Origin: Acanthochlamys bracteata
Lineage: Eukaryota; Streptophyta; Magnoliopsida; Pandanales; Velloziaceae
DNA: 64,000 nucleotides
Direction of reading: 5' to 3'
Assembly (NCBI GenBank): GCA_019914995.1
Contig: CM034145.1
Span: 124,001-188,000, forward strand
The position numbers and the translations under genes are program-made. Shown piece after piece: positions 13,368-26,197 of the stretch; position 1 is the stretch's first letter; every line of letters begins with the position of its first letter. The notes under the pieces were generated by a model. The model did no database searches, was not told the DNA's origin, and worked only from the letters and a program-made list of their open reading frames with translations.

Positions 13368-16236
13368 CTATGAAAGCAAATTTTGTTCTTGCTGATTGGC
13401 CAGATCTCTATGCACAAGATATCGGAAAGTAGAGTTGTATGGCAACCATTGTACATACTTATCAGGTTTTCCCTTACGGATACCTTGGATGAGTTTCTGC
13501 TGAGTTTCAGGTATGCAATCTTGTATGATATCCAACAGGTCAGGCAGTTCCAGTGAAGCATCCTTCGCATAGTGATACAGCAATTTTGGAAGGAGGATTT
13601 TCTTTTCCTTCTGAATTGTGACATTAGTGCGGATGAATTCTTCCTTAGCAAGTTTCAGCTCATGGGTGATGTTCTTGATAGTATACACTCTCACCTGAAC
13701 GTTAAAACAGAAGGATGGTTAAGTCGATTGCAGACTAATTCTCAATGAAGGGGAAAAGGGAGGTAGTCAGATAAAATAGTTACAGCAGGATCAGAGTGAA
13801 CGCCTGTACAAAGAGCAAAATGAGCTAACGGTTCGGGACAATCAAGAGCATACGGATGCTTATCACTTCCCTTCTTAAACTTTGAAGGCGAGAAGAAAAT
13901 GCGTTGCCACTGCAAACATAATTGAAGAGTTATTTAATCTAATCGAAGTTCACTATACACTAGATATTTGTCTTCAGAAACATTACCAATGTTGGAAGAT
14001 GTGGCTGGCAACCCAATATTGAATTTTGGATATCATAAGCATTCATTGTTTGGCCACCAACATTGTATTCTGCCTGCAATTGAGTTTTCACTTACCTAAT
14101 CAGATGAAAATCTTGATTTGGGGGTAAATGCTATACAAACATGTCTTTCAATAGTTGAAAGATCTCTTACTTTGAGGATTGTATAGTTGCTCTTCATTTG
14201 GTTTTCATGAAGACCGTATGCTAAAAGTGCCTGCAAAACATCACACATGTTAAGCAGATTCCATGACTTTTGTCATATTTTTAGCTCCAGTATCGAGTAT
14301 GTCTGGTTACGCACATGCATTATTAGAGCATTATGAATGTTTATCCAGAAAGCAAGCTGCCCAATGCGTGACATCTTTCTTGGATCAACAGTCTCCAGAT
14401 GCTGTATCAAAGACCTGGGACGTCGAAGACACATGACTTAATAGGGAAATCATCAAAGAATTCCGTAAATTAATGTTTGTACATATTTATATGTCCAATA
14501 TAAAACAACCGCTAACCTGAAATGAATCAGCATCTTAGAGGCATAACCAAATCGGTCACCATCGACACTTATCCTTATCCTTGGAATTTCAACCGTGGCG
14601 CTATATGAGCACCGCTTGCCTTTCAGCGATTCAAGCAAATTTGGGCTTTCTGTAGCCTCGTAATGGCATCTTGGGCTCCAGCTATCCCGTTCTTGTGGAG
14701 AAAATGTACTTGAAGAGGATGCTGTTGTTGAAGGTGAAGCTACTGGCTCCAATGGCTGAATTAGTGGGTCTGAAAGTTTGCAGTAGACAGCAGAGATGCA
14801 TTTGATCATCTCTTCAGACAGTCTACAAGGGATATCAGGTATATAATCCATAAGAGAAGCGCCAAGATGTTCAACAAGACTGCAGTGAGCAGAAACAGAT
14901 TTTGTGGAGTCCTGCAGTTGGTCAAAGATAAAGCATATCATATAAGCACTGATTAAAAAATTCAACATCAAAAGATTCGAGAGCTCTCTCTACAGATATT
15001 CATGACAGTAATATACCTGATCGATATCTACATTCGAAAGTGTGCAGATACCATTTTCTGCATAAGATGCCGAATGACGGATAGGAGATTTTTTCGCATG
15101 CTTGCAGTTCTTGGCTTTCTTGTTCTCAAGGTCCCAGTCGGTATGGGTTCTGCAGCTTTGACTGTTTTGTATTGATTTATCGACTATGTCAGCGTTTGGT
15201 TCTTTATGCACTGAACTAGCTTCAAAATCCAATGAGAGCCTAGAAGCCTGAGTAGGAACAGCAGGCGAGCTAGCTAGATAGTGCTCAAATGCTGTTCGAT
15301 ACAGTGAGAGAAGATATCTTTCCAAGCTTATAACTTCAAGCTCCAGAGTGACTATTTCATTCACTAACTCACCAATTGGCTGCCCAAATCAAGAACCACA
15401 GTTACCTACTATTCCCAGAGACAGAGAACATTGCGATCTAAAAATGTACTCGCAAAATTTCTCTCTAAATATTTCATGGACTACTGATTACCTTTCGACT
15501 ATCAACCTCACTTGATGATGAGGTAGGCAAAGATTCCGTACTTGGTAAACTCAAAGAACTCTGATCATGCTGCCTTTTATCAGGAACGATAGTCTGCACA
15601 TACAAATAAAATTTTAAAACGTTGACATGATATAAGGCTGTGGTACCAGTCGTAACAAAGAAGACAGGGTGCTTACAGGACTACGTTGTAGCACCCGAGA
15701 TGACATATTCAGAAGATCTTCATTCACCCAAGGGGTGCTGAAAATTGAATACACAAAAAGGCATAAGTGTTTATCTGTAAGTTTTAAGGCACTGAAAATT
15801 AACGACTCAAATTTATTCACATCAAGCAAAACCAGAAGTTCTAAAACTTGCTGGCTCACATAATTTTCAGACTCTATTGCCAGTAAAAGGAAATTCAAAT
15901 GTCAATTGAAAGAACATGTTAGAGGATTATGCAATTGAAAGTACAGCAAAATTTTTAGAAATTAAACAAAGATTTGCTCTTAGTTCCATAAGAGAATCAT
16001 AAAGCTCAAGTTTTTTCATTTAGTTTTTGAGATAATAAAGCTTGAGAAATTGACACAATCACAATGTTCAAGAAATTGAGACAAGTAAGCTTAACTATGG
16101 AATCAGGTAAGATTCATAAACAGTACCTCTGCGAACGCTTCCTTCTCGGAGTGGAAACAAAAGTCGAGTAACAACCGATGCCCGCCATCATCATAGAATA
16201 ATCTTCTCTCCAAGACCAAAACTTTGTTGTATGCAT
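13368..16236 (-). CDS. DUF547 protein with N-terminal MIP1-type leucine zipper
   Basis: Ten coding exons in transcript order: 16236-16127, 15737-15677, 15593-15492, 15382-15017, 14911-14517, 14414-14315, 14230-14171, 14073-13987, 13909-13784 and 13694-13368. All junction phases agree and give 577 residues. Exon 4 begins with a heptad-like helix (ELVNEIVTLELEVISLERYL) matching the ternary-complex-factor MIP1 leucine zipper. A Ser-rich linker follows, with CRLSEEMIKCISAVYCKLSD. The C-terminal DUF547 domain shows IGQLAFWINIHNALIMHALL, YNVGGQTMNAYDIQNSILG, HPYALDCPEPLAHFALCTG and YVQWLPYNSTFRYL. Biochemical function is unknown for the family; zipper-DUF547 proteins are presumed adaptors. The start ATG at 16236 follows an in-frame stop in the predicted leader. 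The 14315 junction needs the GT at 14314-14313. Confidence 0.87.
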
Positions 16237-18558
16237 TGATACTTCAAAATGAAAGCGCAGCCTGCCAGAATGAATCAGAATTCCAATATAAGCTGTTGAG
16301 CTGATCGTATAACATAGCACTGAACCTACTCTGAAAAATCAAATGAACCAGCTTAATGACGAACAGGAAACATTCCTCATCAAACAATAGGAAGAATTTT
16401 AAGGTACATTAGCAGACAACTCAAAAGATCAGAGGAATGACAGAGCTTCATCAGAGGAATTCAGCTTCTGACAGAGACAAACAGAAAAGCCCTCGTCGTG
16501 AACATGCAGAGGAGTATGATCCGACAAATTCTAAGGACAGATGTAACTGAAGGGAATTGATAGGGAAGAAGAGTAATACAGGCAATGGAATAATTGATTC
16601 TATATTCCTCAATTTTCAAAAGAAGAAAATGGAAAGATTTCAAGACTCACCTGGGAAATCCATGATCTTGCCATTTGCCAGCACTAGATGAATTTCTCTG
16701 AAAGAACACCTGAATCTTTACCGAGAACAGATTCTGCTAGGAACAACCAGAAGGTTTTAATCCAAGATGACTCAATGAACTAGGAATGCTTAGTGTTATG
16801 AAGCAAATAACTCCCGGAGATGATCCACAGATGCAGAAATTATAAATAACACCATTCCAGAGCTTCCCCAAGACTTCAATCAATCAAACATCACTGAAAT
16901 CAATGCTGACCCCACTAACACAAATCCAACCATAAAAGAAACATGTCATGAAAAAGAAGCTTAATCAAACATCCCCTAATCCTCCATAACTACAGACAAT
17001 TGTTCACTTGAACTGCTACTGCTACAACTGTTTCTGTTGAGCAAGAAAGAAAGAGGACAGTTAGCTCTGTCCAACCTAACACCCGTTTGATTAGTAGCAA
17101 CTTAATACAAAAAGTGAAAGTTAAGAACCCACAGTAATAATGATTAGTTTATTTGCAAAGAATGTGTTTGGAAGGAATTTACAAGTTTTAATAATCAAAT
17201 CTATCAACAATTCATACTGGTATGGAACCTTCCAAGGAAAGACCATAGCTTACTTTCCAAGATGATTTTTTTCTTTTTTAAAAGTTTCCTGCTGTAAATA
17301 TAAAAGAAACGGGTTGTAAAAGATTGGGTATGAAAAAGCAGGACAGAAGATGATCGAAAGTTGTCAGTCAGCAAGTGCAATCAATAGATTTTCCTTTCAC
17401 AAGAAATGCAATAAATAACTGCAGCTTGACAAATGAGAATCACCAGCTCGTTCTACTGTTGCACTGCAGATCAAGCAAAATCTAACCTCTCCATAACACA
17501 CTAACATTGACACCCCACCTCGTTTACTGTTCTCTCCATAAAAACTTAAGAAAAAAGATAACATCTTGAAATGAAATTAGCCAAATTAGCAAACTTCAGA
17601 TGGTAACATGAATCTGGCTAATGAATGTAATCACTAGTTGTAAAATGAGCTATACAGAATTAGCTTGAAGCTTTGTTTCCAATGTCTGTTATCTAGCTCA
17701 ACATATTGCAGTATGTATGAAACTAATACATCTTTCCCCAGATCTCATTAAATTCCTGGACCAAGATCCAAAGAGTACCAGAATAGTTTATACATAGGGA
17801 CACAGAAATATTGCAATAAACTATACTGCATATATTAAGTATTATCCAGCTGGGTCTTCTACAAGAAAATTTTTAATTTCTGTAGTGTTTTACCGATACT
17901 CAGACGCTTGTAGACACAGGAGGCAAGGTCACTGATCCATTTGTTTCTTCTCCATGAGAATACCAAATATTTGTTTGCCTATGTTCATGAACTTTGAGTA
18001 GGATCACACATTTTCTCAACTTACGAAGATCTCTATACACTTTCAACACGACGCTAAACAATTATTTATCAAACACATATTTTAGTCTTTTATTTTCATG
18101 AAACTTAAGTCACTGATAGCATATCTAAACACCATATGCATTAATCCAGCTTTTCTCTTTCGGGTGAACATAAAGAAATGGCAGTAACTTGCTGCTTGCT
18201 TTAACATGGGAATTTTATCAAACATTTTCTGGGCATGTAGTTATGTCCCACTTTCGATACAATAATGAAATGATCATGAATGTAAGTATTTGAGCCATTA
18301 ATTCATCGAGCTACCTAGGGAAACAAGTAAAAACACTATTCTAATGTTACCATTGGAGAAATAAATTAACCTAAAATTAATTGAACATGTAGTATTAGAG
18401 TAAAAAACACAAAAAATAATGGTTTACCTTGCTTGGAAGATTCCAAATATATTAACTTGAAGGGTTTGTTGAGGGATTCCTCACCATCACCATGCAGAGA
18501 GTAATAAATCATCTGCTCATCACGATAAGCTGATCTTTGTTGCCATGAAATCTTTTGA
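16237..18558 (-). other. Predicted 5' leader exons of the DUF547 gene with upstream ORFs
   Basis: On the minus strand, two candidate non-coding exons are bounded by consensus splice sites: 18558-18428 (acceptor TTTAATGCAG, donor CAAGGTAAACC) and 16736-16651 (acceptor TGTTCCTAG, donor CCCAGGTGAGTC). The leader part of the first coding exon runs 16261-16237. Joined, they put a stop in frame before the DUF547 ATG. They also create upstream ORFs: an 8-codon one from ATGGCAACAAAG, and one of about 45 codons that crosses the first junction and ends with SEKFI. Between the exons (16737-18427) I see only AT-rich intron-like sequence. Splice consensus is the sole evidence; the 18.4-kb exon could belong to an unrecognised gene. 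Confidence 0.35.
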
Positions 18559-20525
18559 CTGCATTAAACAAAGTGTATTAGTTTGAACGAGAGAGACCCA
18601 ATTGCATGCTTCTATACAATCAAAGCAAGATATCTTTTTCCTTGATCAATAGTTTCAACAACCAACTGATATTCCACTAAAAGTTGTATAAACAAATTTC
18701 ACAACTACCTGCCCATTTTAATTTTGAGCAGATTATGTGAAAGAATCCACACAAATGGAGTCATTGCTCGATTTTAATGAAAGAGCTGTAAATTTTATGA
18801 ATTGGTTGCAAACAAAATTGTAGTCAATCAAGTAGGACCAAATTTATTGCCCTCAAGTATGCCCATACTCCATGAATGTGTCTGAAACTACAAGTCTACA
18901 ACCTTCACTATGAGAAGAAGAAGGGCTAGTTCACACCTGGTTTCAAAAATCATATTCCTAAGTTCAACTTCAGCAACACAGCTTGCGTAATAAATTTGAA
19001 CATATGAACTTAAGATTAGATTTTAAATTGTAATTAGCAACTATCATCATCATATGCTTAACAAGAATATTATTTCTACTGCCGTTTTTACATTATATAT
19101 ATTCAGTTGTTACATATGAGCAATATACTACCAAAACAAAAAAAACCAAATGAGAAGAAGAAAGAACAGCTGCTTCTCTTGTCTTTCTCTGCAACTATAT
19201 AAGATGGTGATTATAATTGATGCACGAGAGTGTAATGCTAATGTTTTTGTAAGTTGGTGATAACCATGTGTCAGTAGTTACAACTGCTTAGGTGCAATTA
19301 GGTAGATTTAGTAGTAGATGATCTCAAACCTTGGTTACAAGTACTTATTAATAAATCTTTGAAAAAGATATACATTAAATACGAGACTATGTTTTTGTTT
19401 ACTGTAACGTAAATAGCAGATACTCAAAAGAAAATTCAATAGAATACAGATGGTAGAGAGGAAAGAAGAAGATATGTTGGATTACAGAGCCTCATTCCAA
19501 CAGTTCAACAGCTCAACTACATGGACACCATGTGATACAGTGAAGAAATAACCAATTTTGTCATCAAAGTCAAGTCAAAATAAAAAAAGTAAAAGGCCAT
19601 TACTAATAAATTGTTTATTATGTTTAGCTGGCTGAGGGACCAAATTGAGCTGGACTCAAATTGGGTGAGAGTCAAGTTTGGTTGTTTGTTGGAGGCCCAT
19701 GAAATTAAGGCACCTGTTGTTTTTTTTGGACATTTCTTTTGTTCTCTTCCCCAGGAGTAGCGATGGAACCCGTAACCAACCGTCCCAAGTTAAATTGAAT
19801 GCTACATATAGTCACGAAATGTGAATGCCTTTACTTAATAGTTCCGAAACAAGTAATTGGAACTATGTATGATTGAAGAAGAAGGCCCATTTCTATGAGC
19901 TGGGCTTCTTATCACTGTCTGGTTGTCCTCTCTTTGGGGTTAATAAGTGGGCCTTCGATGTTCTCATAAGTGCTTTTCAAAAATTTAATTTATAGTGCTT
20001 TTCAATCGTGTGCATGTCTGCTTATAGCTTTTGGGACAATTTCATGCTCACGAGCGCCACAACTACCAGTAAGGCCATGATGAAAGTATCACTTTTGCGG
20101 AACCCATTTCAGTCAACGACCCAAAGCATGCATTTTATCACCACTCGTTTTCAAGCAGTAAACCGTTAAAAATAGAACTACGAAAAATTTATAAATCTCG
20201 ATCGATAGTTTTTAAGGAAAGTTATGTTTAAAAACTTAATTGTAGTTTCATTTTCAGCTTCTTTTTCTGCAGCTGTGTTATTCATTACTCGTCTTTGAAA
20301 GGCCGATTCAAAAATTGAGGCTAGCTATACAACTAAACCTGGAGTTAGTAAAAGAATATGTAATTAATAAAATCTGAAATCATTCATTCCAATATAATCA
20401 ATCAAGTATTATACATATTACCTATTGAATTTTTTTTTCCAGTACATATATATATATATTCACAAGCTTTTACATACATAGATACACAAATTTTGTTCTG
20501 GTTTAATTATAACTAAACTACTAAT
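18559..20525. other. Intergenic region
   Basis: AT-rich and without supported exons. The right end is the 3' flank of the MIZ1-domain gene, with a short (TA)n run at 20449-20458. The left end would be the promoter of the DUF547 gene if its leader starts near 18.56 kb. No repeat with clear ends was found. Confidence 0.45.
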
Positions 20526-21245
20526 TTATGTTCTCAAGAGAAATATGCTAAGCTCTTGCTCGGAGCTACCGACCGGATTAATCATATGAAAAGATTCCGA
20601 GTCCGGTGACCCGACGACGCGTTTAAAGCTCGCTCTCAAATATAACACATCACCTTCAGCTCCAGTACCATTCGTCGCCGGCAAAACTCCGGCGCCTGCA
20701 GAAACAGACTTCATCAGCTTCATCACTGCCACGTCAGCTTCCGTCAAAGCTCTCTTCACTGCAAAGCCGATTCGTCTTCCGTTGCAGTACATCGCCCACG
20801 TCGGTGCTGCGTAAATCGAACCTAGTTCATCAGAAGCTCGCCGGGGACACTCGAGAGCTATGCGTAGTAGATCGCCGTGCCGCATTTCATGAGCGAGGTA
20901 TGAAGTAGGGCATGGAAGGTCTAGTAGAAAGAGAGGGGTTAGTAAAGTTGGCGTCGAACTTCTTTGGTGGATGCAGAAGCTTACGCGGCCGTGACGGTAT
21001 CCGAAGAAGGTACCGGCGACGATATTGGAGTACTTAGAATGACGGTTCTTTGTTATTTCTACGATATGATCGTTGATGTTGGATGAATAGGTATGAGAGA
21101 AGCAAGCAGGGGAGATGATACAGCTGAGGAGTGAGCGGAGGAGAGTTCGCCGCGTCGTGCTGTAGTTGCCGGAGCAGTCGACGGACGTTGCCGTGTCGAT
21201 TATGCCTAGTGGACCTGTTGTGCGAAGATCTATCATGTTCCTCAT
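20526..21245 (-). CDS. MIZU-KUSSEI1 (MIZ1, DUF617) domain protein
   Basis: Single exon for 239 residues. The frame extends to 21263, but that codon is TTG; the first ATG is 21245-21243. The DUF617/MIZ1 domain fills residues of about 70-239, with GTFFGYRHGRVSFCIHQ, PTSYLAHEMRHGDLLRIALE, WAMYCNGRRIGFAVKR, LYLRASFKRVVGS and the C-terminal hallmark DSESFHMINP followed by SSEQELSIFLLR. Arabidopsis MIZ1 is needed for root hydrotropism and acts at the ER. Most paralogues have no assigned role, so hydrotropism should not be assumed. The upstream 70 residues are variable, as in the family. The coding region is more GC-rich than its surroundings, and a TATA box lies 90 bases upstream. Confidence 0.92.
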   Translation of the reverse strand: MRNMIDLRTTGPLGIIDTATSVDCSGNYSTTRRTLLRSLLSCIISPACFSHTYSSNINDHIVEITKNRHSKYSNIVAGTFFGYRHGRVSFCIHQRSSTPTLLTPLFLLDLPCPTSYLAHEMRHGDLLRIALECPRRASDELGSIYAAPTWAMYCNGRRIGFAVKRALTEADVAVMKLMKSVSAGAGVLPATNGTGAEGDVLYLRASFKRVVGSPDSESFHMINPVGSSEQELSIFLLRT

Positions 21246-21333
21246 TCTTCTTCGCTCTAGCAAAAGAGAAGCTAGCTAGGCTAGCTGGCTGGCGAGCAAA
21301 TGTATGTCAAGAGTTTGAGGGGAAACACTAGGG

Positions 21334-21341
21334 TTTATATA
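21334..21341 (-). promoter_or_regulatory. TATA box of the MIZ1-domain gene
   Basis: Reading leftward the sequence is TATATAAA, about 90 bases before the ATG at 21245. That spacing puts transcription start near 21305, with a leader of about 60 bases. The match is perfect; the role is inferred from position. Confidence 0.6.
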
Positions 21342-22679
21342 GAAGAATATGCACGTAACGTTTGGTTTTAATCACGAAAAAATTTAACTTATATTAAGTA
21401 GATCGAAAAAAATAAAACAATTCGCATGTGCATATAATATATGATTTGAGTTTATAAACTATACTCTTTCGATTATCGACCGTCAATTTTAACATGACAA
21501 CTTTACGTGGTAGCATAGTAGTTTGACGACAAATATGAATGTAGATATAATTAGTGATGATGATGAGAAGTGGGTCTCATGGAAATGCATGCGCATGAAA
21601 GTGAGACATATATGGTTTCTAATCGTAGCTAGACATGATATAATAGTGAAAAAAGTTTGCTCATTTATTTGCTGCTGCCGTGGTTTTCATGAGTGAAGAA
21701 GGCAAAAAGACATTCACTGCAAATGGATTACAGTTCTTGTAGGTGCCTCTGCGGACACTGCCACTCATTAAAAGGAATCCTCATTGTTTTCTCTTATACA
21801 TGTTCATCCCACCGGCCAAAGAATGAATGAATACGTTCGACAAGTGCATAACGCCGTCGACGCTGCGACGAGAAAGGAGTCAAAGATAATAACTGCAACG
21901 ATGCAAGCAGTTCATGCCAAATGTGGCTTGAAGGCGAAAGAAGAATTGAAGATGAACATTTTATTAATTATATATATACGCATGTATATATATTTCTAGC
22001 TACTACTAATAATTTACGGTATGTTTAAGTTTTCAATATGATTTGATTTCAACGCGACACCAACCGATTCTCCGGGCAGGATTCACGTGGAAAACGACTA
22101 CTCGATCGATCAATCACCTTCTTCTTCTTCTTCTTCCCTTTCCATTTTGGATTCATTCATTCATGCCCTGGTAGGTCACTCATGACATGTGCTTATTCTT
22201 TAAAAAAAATTATATATATATATATATATATATTTCGTTATTAGGAGAGAAAATGAAGCACACTGAAGCTCATTAAATTTTTCTTAACATTTATCTTCCA
22301 ACGAAGCCTTTTTTTTTTTTAATTGATCTGATACTGACTATTTATTCTATAATGAATTTAGATAAAGGATAAAGAAGACTACTTGCTATAAAATAAAGTG
22401 AATTATTTGTCAACCGTTCTTAAATGAATAAGCTATTTGTTCTGAAATAAAATATATTATTTTATTCTAAAATAAAATAGATTAATGAAAATTTTGAATA
22501 ATATAAATTATAAAGTTATTTTAGCCCACATCTAAAACTAATTATTTATGAGAGAAATAAGTCTAAATTTTTATGAATATTATTTTCAAAACTATTGATA
22601 AGTATGTGGAACTAAAAATGTCGTAACAAAGAAGAAATACAGACATAAAATTGTTCATAACAATTAATGCAGAAGCTTA

Positions 22680-22714
<35 letters not shown>

Positions 22715-25320
22715 TAGCCCACGTTCAAAAATTATGAAAAAAGTGAATCTAAATTTTTATGAATATTATTTAGAATTATTAATAAGCAATGTCCACTAAA
22801 AATGTCAAACAAGAAGAAATACGGAGATAAAATTGTTTATAACAATTAATGCAGAAGCTATATATATAATCAATAATTAATGGAGAAACAATTGGAGCCA
22901 TTATATAAATTGGACTTGAATGGGAGCCCAACAACTTTTAAACCAACAAGTCAAAACAAATAGCCCATCTACTATCAACTAGCTAGAAACTTAAAAACAA
23001 CAGATTTTATTGCACATAATTTATTGCTAGTTTTTCTTTTTCTTTTACGTGGACAAGTAGAATCTGTACGGAAGCAAATTCGTTTCTCGAAAAATTTCAC
23101 TACTCAGGACGACATAAGAATTTCAGATATTTTTTTAATTTTTGGACTCTTATTGGTAATAAAAGTTAGTCGATGGAAAAGAAGGCATTCGTTTCTAGTT
23201 TTTCTTTTTTCCAACAACAACAAAAAAATTTATTACGTAGATAAGAGAATTATTTTTCTTTCTTAACAATTAATTTGTCGTCAAGTAATTTCCTTTCATA
23301 ATTTCTGGTGAAGTGGTAAAAAAAGTCAAAAAGAGGAAGTTGGGTTAATTAATTAGTCATGCGTTCTCTGATGTTGCTATTTATGTATTAATGTTTTACT
23401 CGATCGATCGCTTGACCAATTAATAATCTCACAAGCTTTCAATTTTTTACCCTTTTTTGACTTTTTCACTCATTTTATTTTTCGCACTAAAAGATGAAGA
23501 AATTTGATACGATCAAGATACGTTCACGGTTTTGATATTGATTGATGGTTTATTTTTTTTTCTTGGAAATTAATCGCTTTTAAGAACAGTTAATTCTGTT
23601 CTTTTTGTTTTTCATCTTCTACACATAAAGAGGTGTCTTTTATTTACTTGAACGAGCCACATCCCCGTCGCTGATACGTACTTCGATCGTATAACCGTTA
23701 TTAAAAAAATTTTCTAAAACAAAAATATTTAATAATTTTTTAAAAAATATTTCAAACATAGTTATAATATTTTATGACATTAAATTTTATATTTTGAAAA
23801 TTAAAATTTTATAATAAATTTAAAAATAATATTAAAAAATTAAATAATAATTAAATAAAAAAGTTTTAAAAAAATTTCTCCTAAATACTACCATAATATA
23901 TTTCTCACATAAAACAAAGTGCTCACATCTTACTCACTTTGACTTATACTTCTAAATAGTTTGATAGCAAAGTGCAATTATATAATTATTAATATTTTAT
24001 TGATATTCATTTACTTTGTGATCCAATTTTTATAATCAAATTTTCGTTTGATATTTCGATTAGTGATATTTTTATATCATTATGTTTTATCATAAACGTT
24101 CATAAAATTTCACCATCAGATATATTGCTTGTTTAATCAGATAATTATATTTAATTAAAATTACGAACGTGCATATAAAGACAAAAACGATAATATTTTG
24201 AAATGAGCACCATCTATGTTATTCGACACATAGAAAATGTCGTCGTCTTACGGCCCGCCATTAGCAAATAAACTAAGCTTTCACTTCCACTTAATCACAT
24301 TTTTATTAATAATCTATAGTTTCGGCAATACTTAATTAATCCAGCGATGACTGAAGAGGGTCTAACAATTAACTTTTTAATTACTAAAAGCTATAAACAC
24401 ACGATAACGACGATGATAATAATAAATTTTATATAAGAAATGATCGAGATAAGGATGAGATGGAATGTGTATATATGCTTTTGCTAGCTTCATGAGATAA
24501 AGTTGAAAGGGAAATATTTGGTAATTAGAGGAGAGGGTAGTAGTGGATCGATTCTTCACGACTCTCTCTCTCTCTATATAGTCTCTAGTGGTGCTGCCGC
24601 TATCTGATCGATCGATCGAAGAAAAAAAAAAAAACTAGAAATTAAAAAAAAAAAAAAAAAAAGAGCGGAGAATATTAAACCAGAGGTCGCAATCTTTAAT
24701 TGAAGACGAAGGGGTGTCGTGTCCCCCAAGTCACTTCCATGATTACGACCTCCGTTACAAAGAACTCCATCTATGTTTTTCGTAAATGCAGAAAAATAAG
24801 AAAGAAAAAGAAAAGATGTAGATCGATATGTAGATAAACATGATAAGAGCGTAATTAAGCAGGCAAGCAAAAAAAAAACTGTGACAAGTACAATTAATAT
24901 ATTAATTGAAAAAACTATATAGATAAATCGCACTACCTAGCTAGCACTAGCTAATCATCAACTAACTATTAGTTAGTTGTTAGTTAGTTCAATTCCTATA
25001 GCAAGCAATTGCTTCCCAGGAAACAAAACCTTCAACTGACACACATTTAAAGTATATACGCAGAAACAAGCATTTAGGTTACTATTCACAAAAAATAAAA
25101 TGAAACAAAAAAAAAAAATACATGCATGATCGAGTAGTTTAGCTATATGTTTTTCTTCCTTAACATTCTAGCAAGCAGCTGCTTGCATGATTTCTACATT
25201 GCTACTATTTTTTACTTCTACTATACATCACATTATATTACACTACGTACGCTACATATATATATATTATCTTCTCTTTTTTACATATATACTTGGGAAT
25301 TAAAGCTTAATTATCTATAT
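21342..25320. other. AT-rich intergenic region with microsatellites and decayed repeats
   Basis: About 4 kb without a supported gene. It holds a CTT run near 22120, (TA)n runs near 22211-22233 and 22693-22714, a diverged direct repeat (listed separately), and an AT block at 23700-23895. It also holds a CT run near 24563 followed by GATC repeats near 24603 and A-rich runs to 24661, and a palindromic TTAG repeat near 24960-24990. Open frames at 23024-23266 and 24574-24933 are hydrophobic and low in complexity and match nothing I know. The right end carries the PLATZ 3' region. Confidence 0.5.
22518..22860. repeat. Diverged direct repeat, two units of about 150 bases
   Basis: Unit 1 runs about 22518-22679 and unit 2 about 22714-22860, separated by an A-rich and (AT)n spacer. 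Both start TTAGCCCAC and share TCTAAATTTTTATGAATATT, AAAAATGTC, AAGAAATAC and AACAATTAATGCAGAAGCT in the same order. Related words recur near 35525-35600 and 38898-38970, so this seems to be a dispersed low-copy repeat family. No coding capacity is visible. Confidence 0.7.
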
Positions 25321-26197
25321 CTATCGAAAAGGAGCTCGGTGTGGAGTACCCTTTCTCCGGGAAAACCTGTGGCTGGCGATAGGAGGAGTTCCCGGAGAAA
25401 TACCCCCCTCATCGTCCGACCATCTGTAATTCGTTCCTTCCGATGATGTACGAATATTGTCAATAGCGGTTGATTTTCTTATTTTTCTAGGCGAGTAATC
25501 GTCTGATTCGTAGCCATTACTTCTCGGCCTTAACGCGAACGTCAGCTCTCGATCGCCTCGTTTCATGCCTCCGAGCTACAAATTTTTTTTTTTACAAATA
25601 ACAAAAGAATTTATTATTTATAATAAGGTAAGCTAGGTTTTCTAATGGAAAGTAATTAATTAAAGACGTGAGAAACAATTTGCGCGCGCGCTGTGCTACC
25701 TTGCAACCGAGAGAGCAGAAGCGGAAAGAATCCAAAAGACTTCTTGAGCAAATTTCACAGGTGTTAGTCACACCCTTCCCCGGCCTCGGCTGCGGTCGTT
25801 CGTTCAAGAACACGATTTTGGCGCTGTTTATAATGTAGGTCTGCACGCAAGAGATGTCAATGAACTTCGAAACTTCCGATACTCTGATCACGTTGTGGTA
25901 CGAAGACCTTCGTATCTGCAACAACATACAACAATAAGGCAGTGATCACTGAATTTTGGTAGCATATATGGAAAATGAAAAATTGAATTTGGTTTGTTTA
26001 GTTACCTGGACGACATGATGGTCCTTGTGGTGGGGGAGGCAGTAAGAGCAGAGGGCGTTGCCCGTGCAATCAAGACAGTACATATTACATTCGCTTTTGT
26101 GCGCGTCCGTGTGAATCTCACAGGGCACAAAAAAGTTCGTTTTCAGTAGTGGCCGGAGCCACGGCGGTCCTAAATCTTCTTCTCTCATTCCGATCAT
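25321..26197 (-). CDS. PLATZ zinc-binding transcription factor
   Basis: Three coding exons in transcript order: 26197-26006, 25915-25700 and 25575-25321, with phases in agreement, giving 220 residues. PLATZ proteins are plant-specific zinc-dependent DNA-binding proteins that prefer AT-rich targets and mostly repress transcription. The start [18 protein letters not shown] and the next segment [17 protein letters not shown] are typical. The zinc-ligand spacing is visible as C..H..H..C..C..C..C..C..H..H ([21 protein letters not shown]). The second cysteine set is [20 protein letters not shown]. The tail is Ser/Arg-rich and ends HRAPFR. The frame stays open upstream of the ATG into exon 1 sequence (ESHELAIENQKK), but no ATG is found there, so it is taken as leader. 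Confidence 0.93.

Noticed and set aside
23024-23266. Rightward 80-codon open frame
   Set aside because: Low complexity, first codon not a clear ATG context, no recognisable family and no splice partners.
24574-24933. Leftward 119-codon hydrophobic open frame
   Set aside because: It consists largely of Phe, Leu and Ser runs translated from poly(A), CT and GATC repeats, with no conserved feature.
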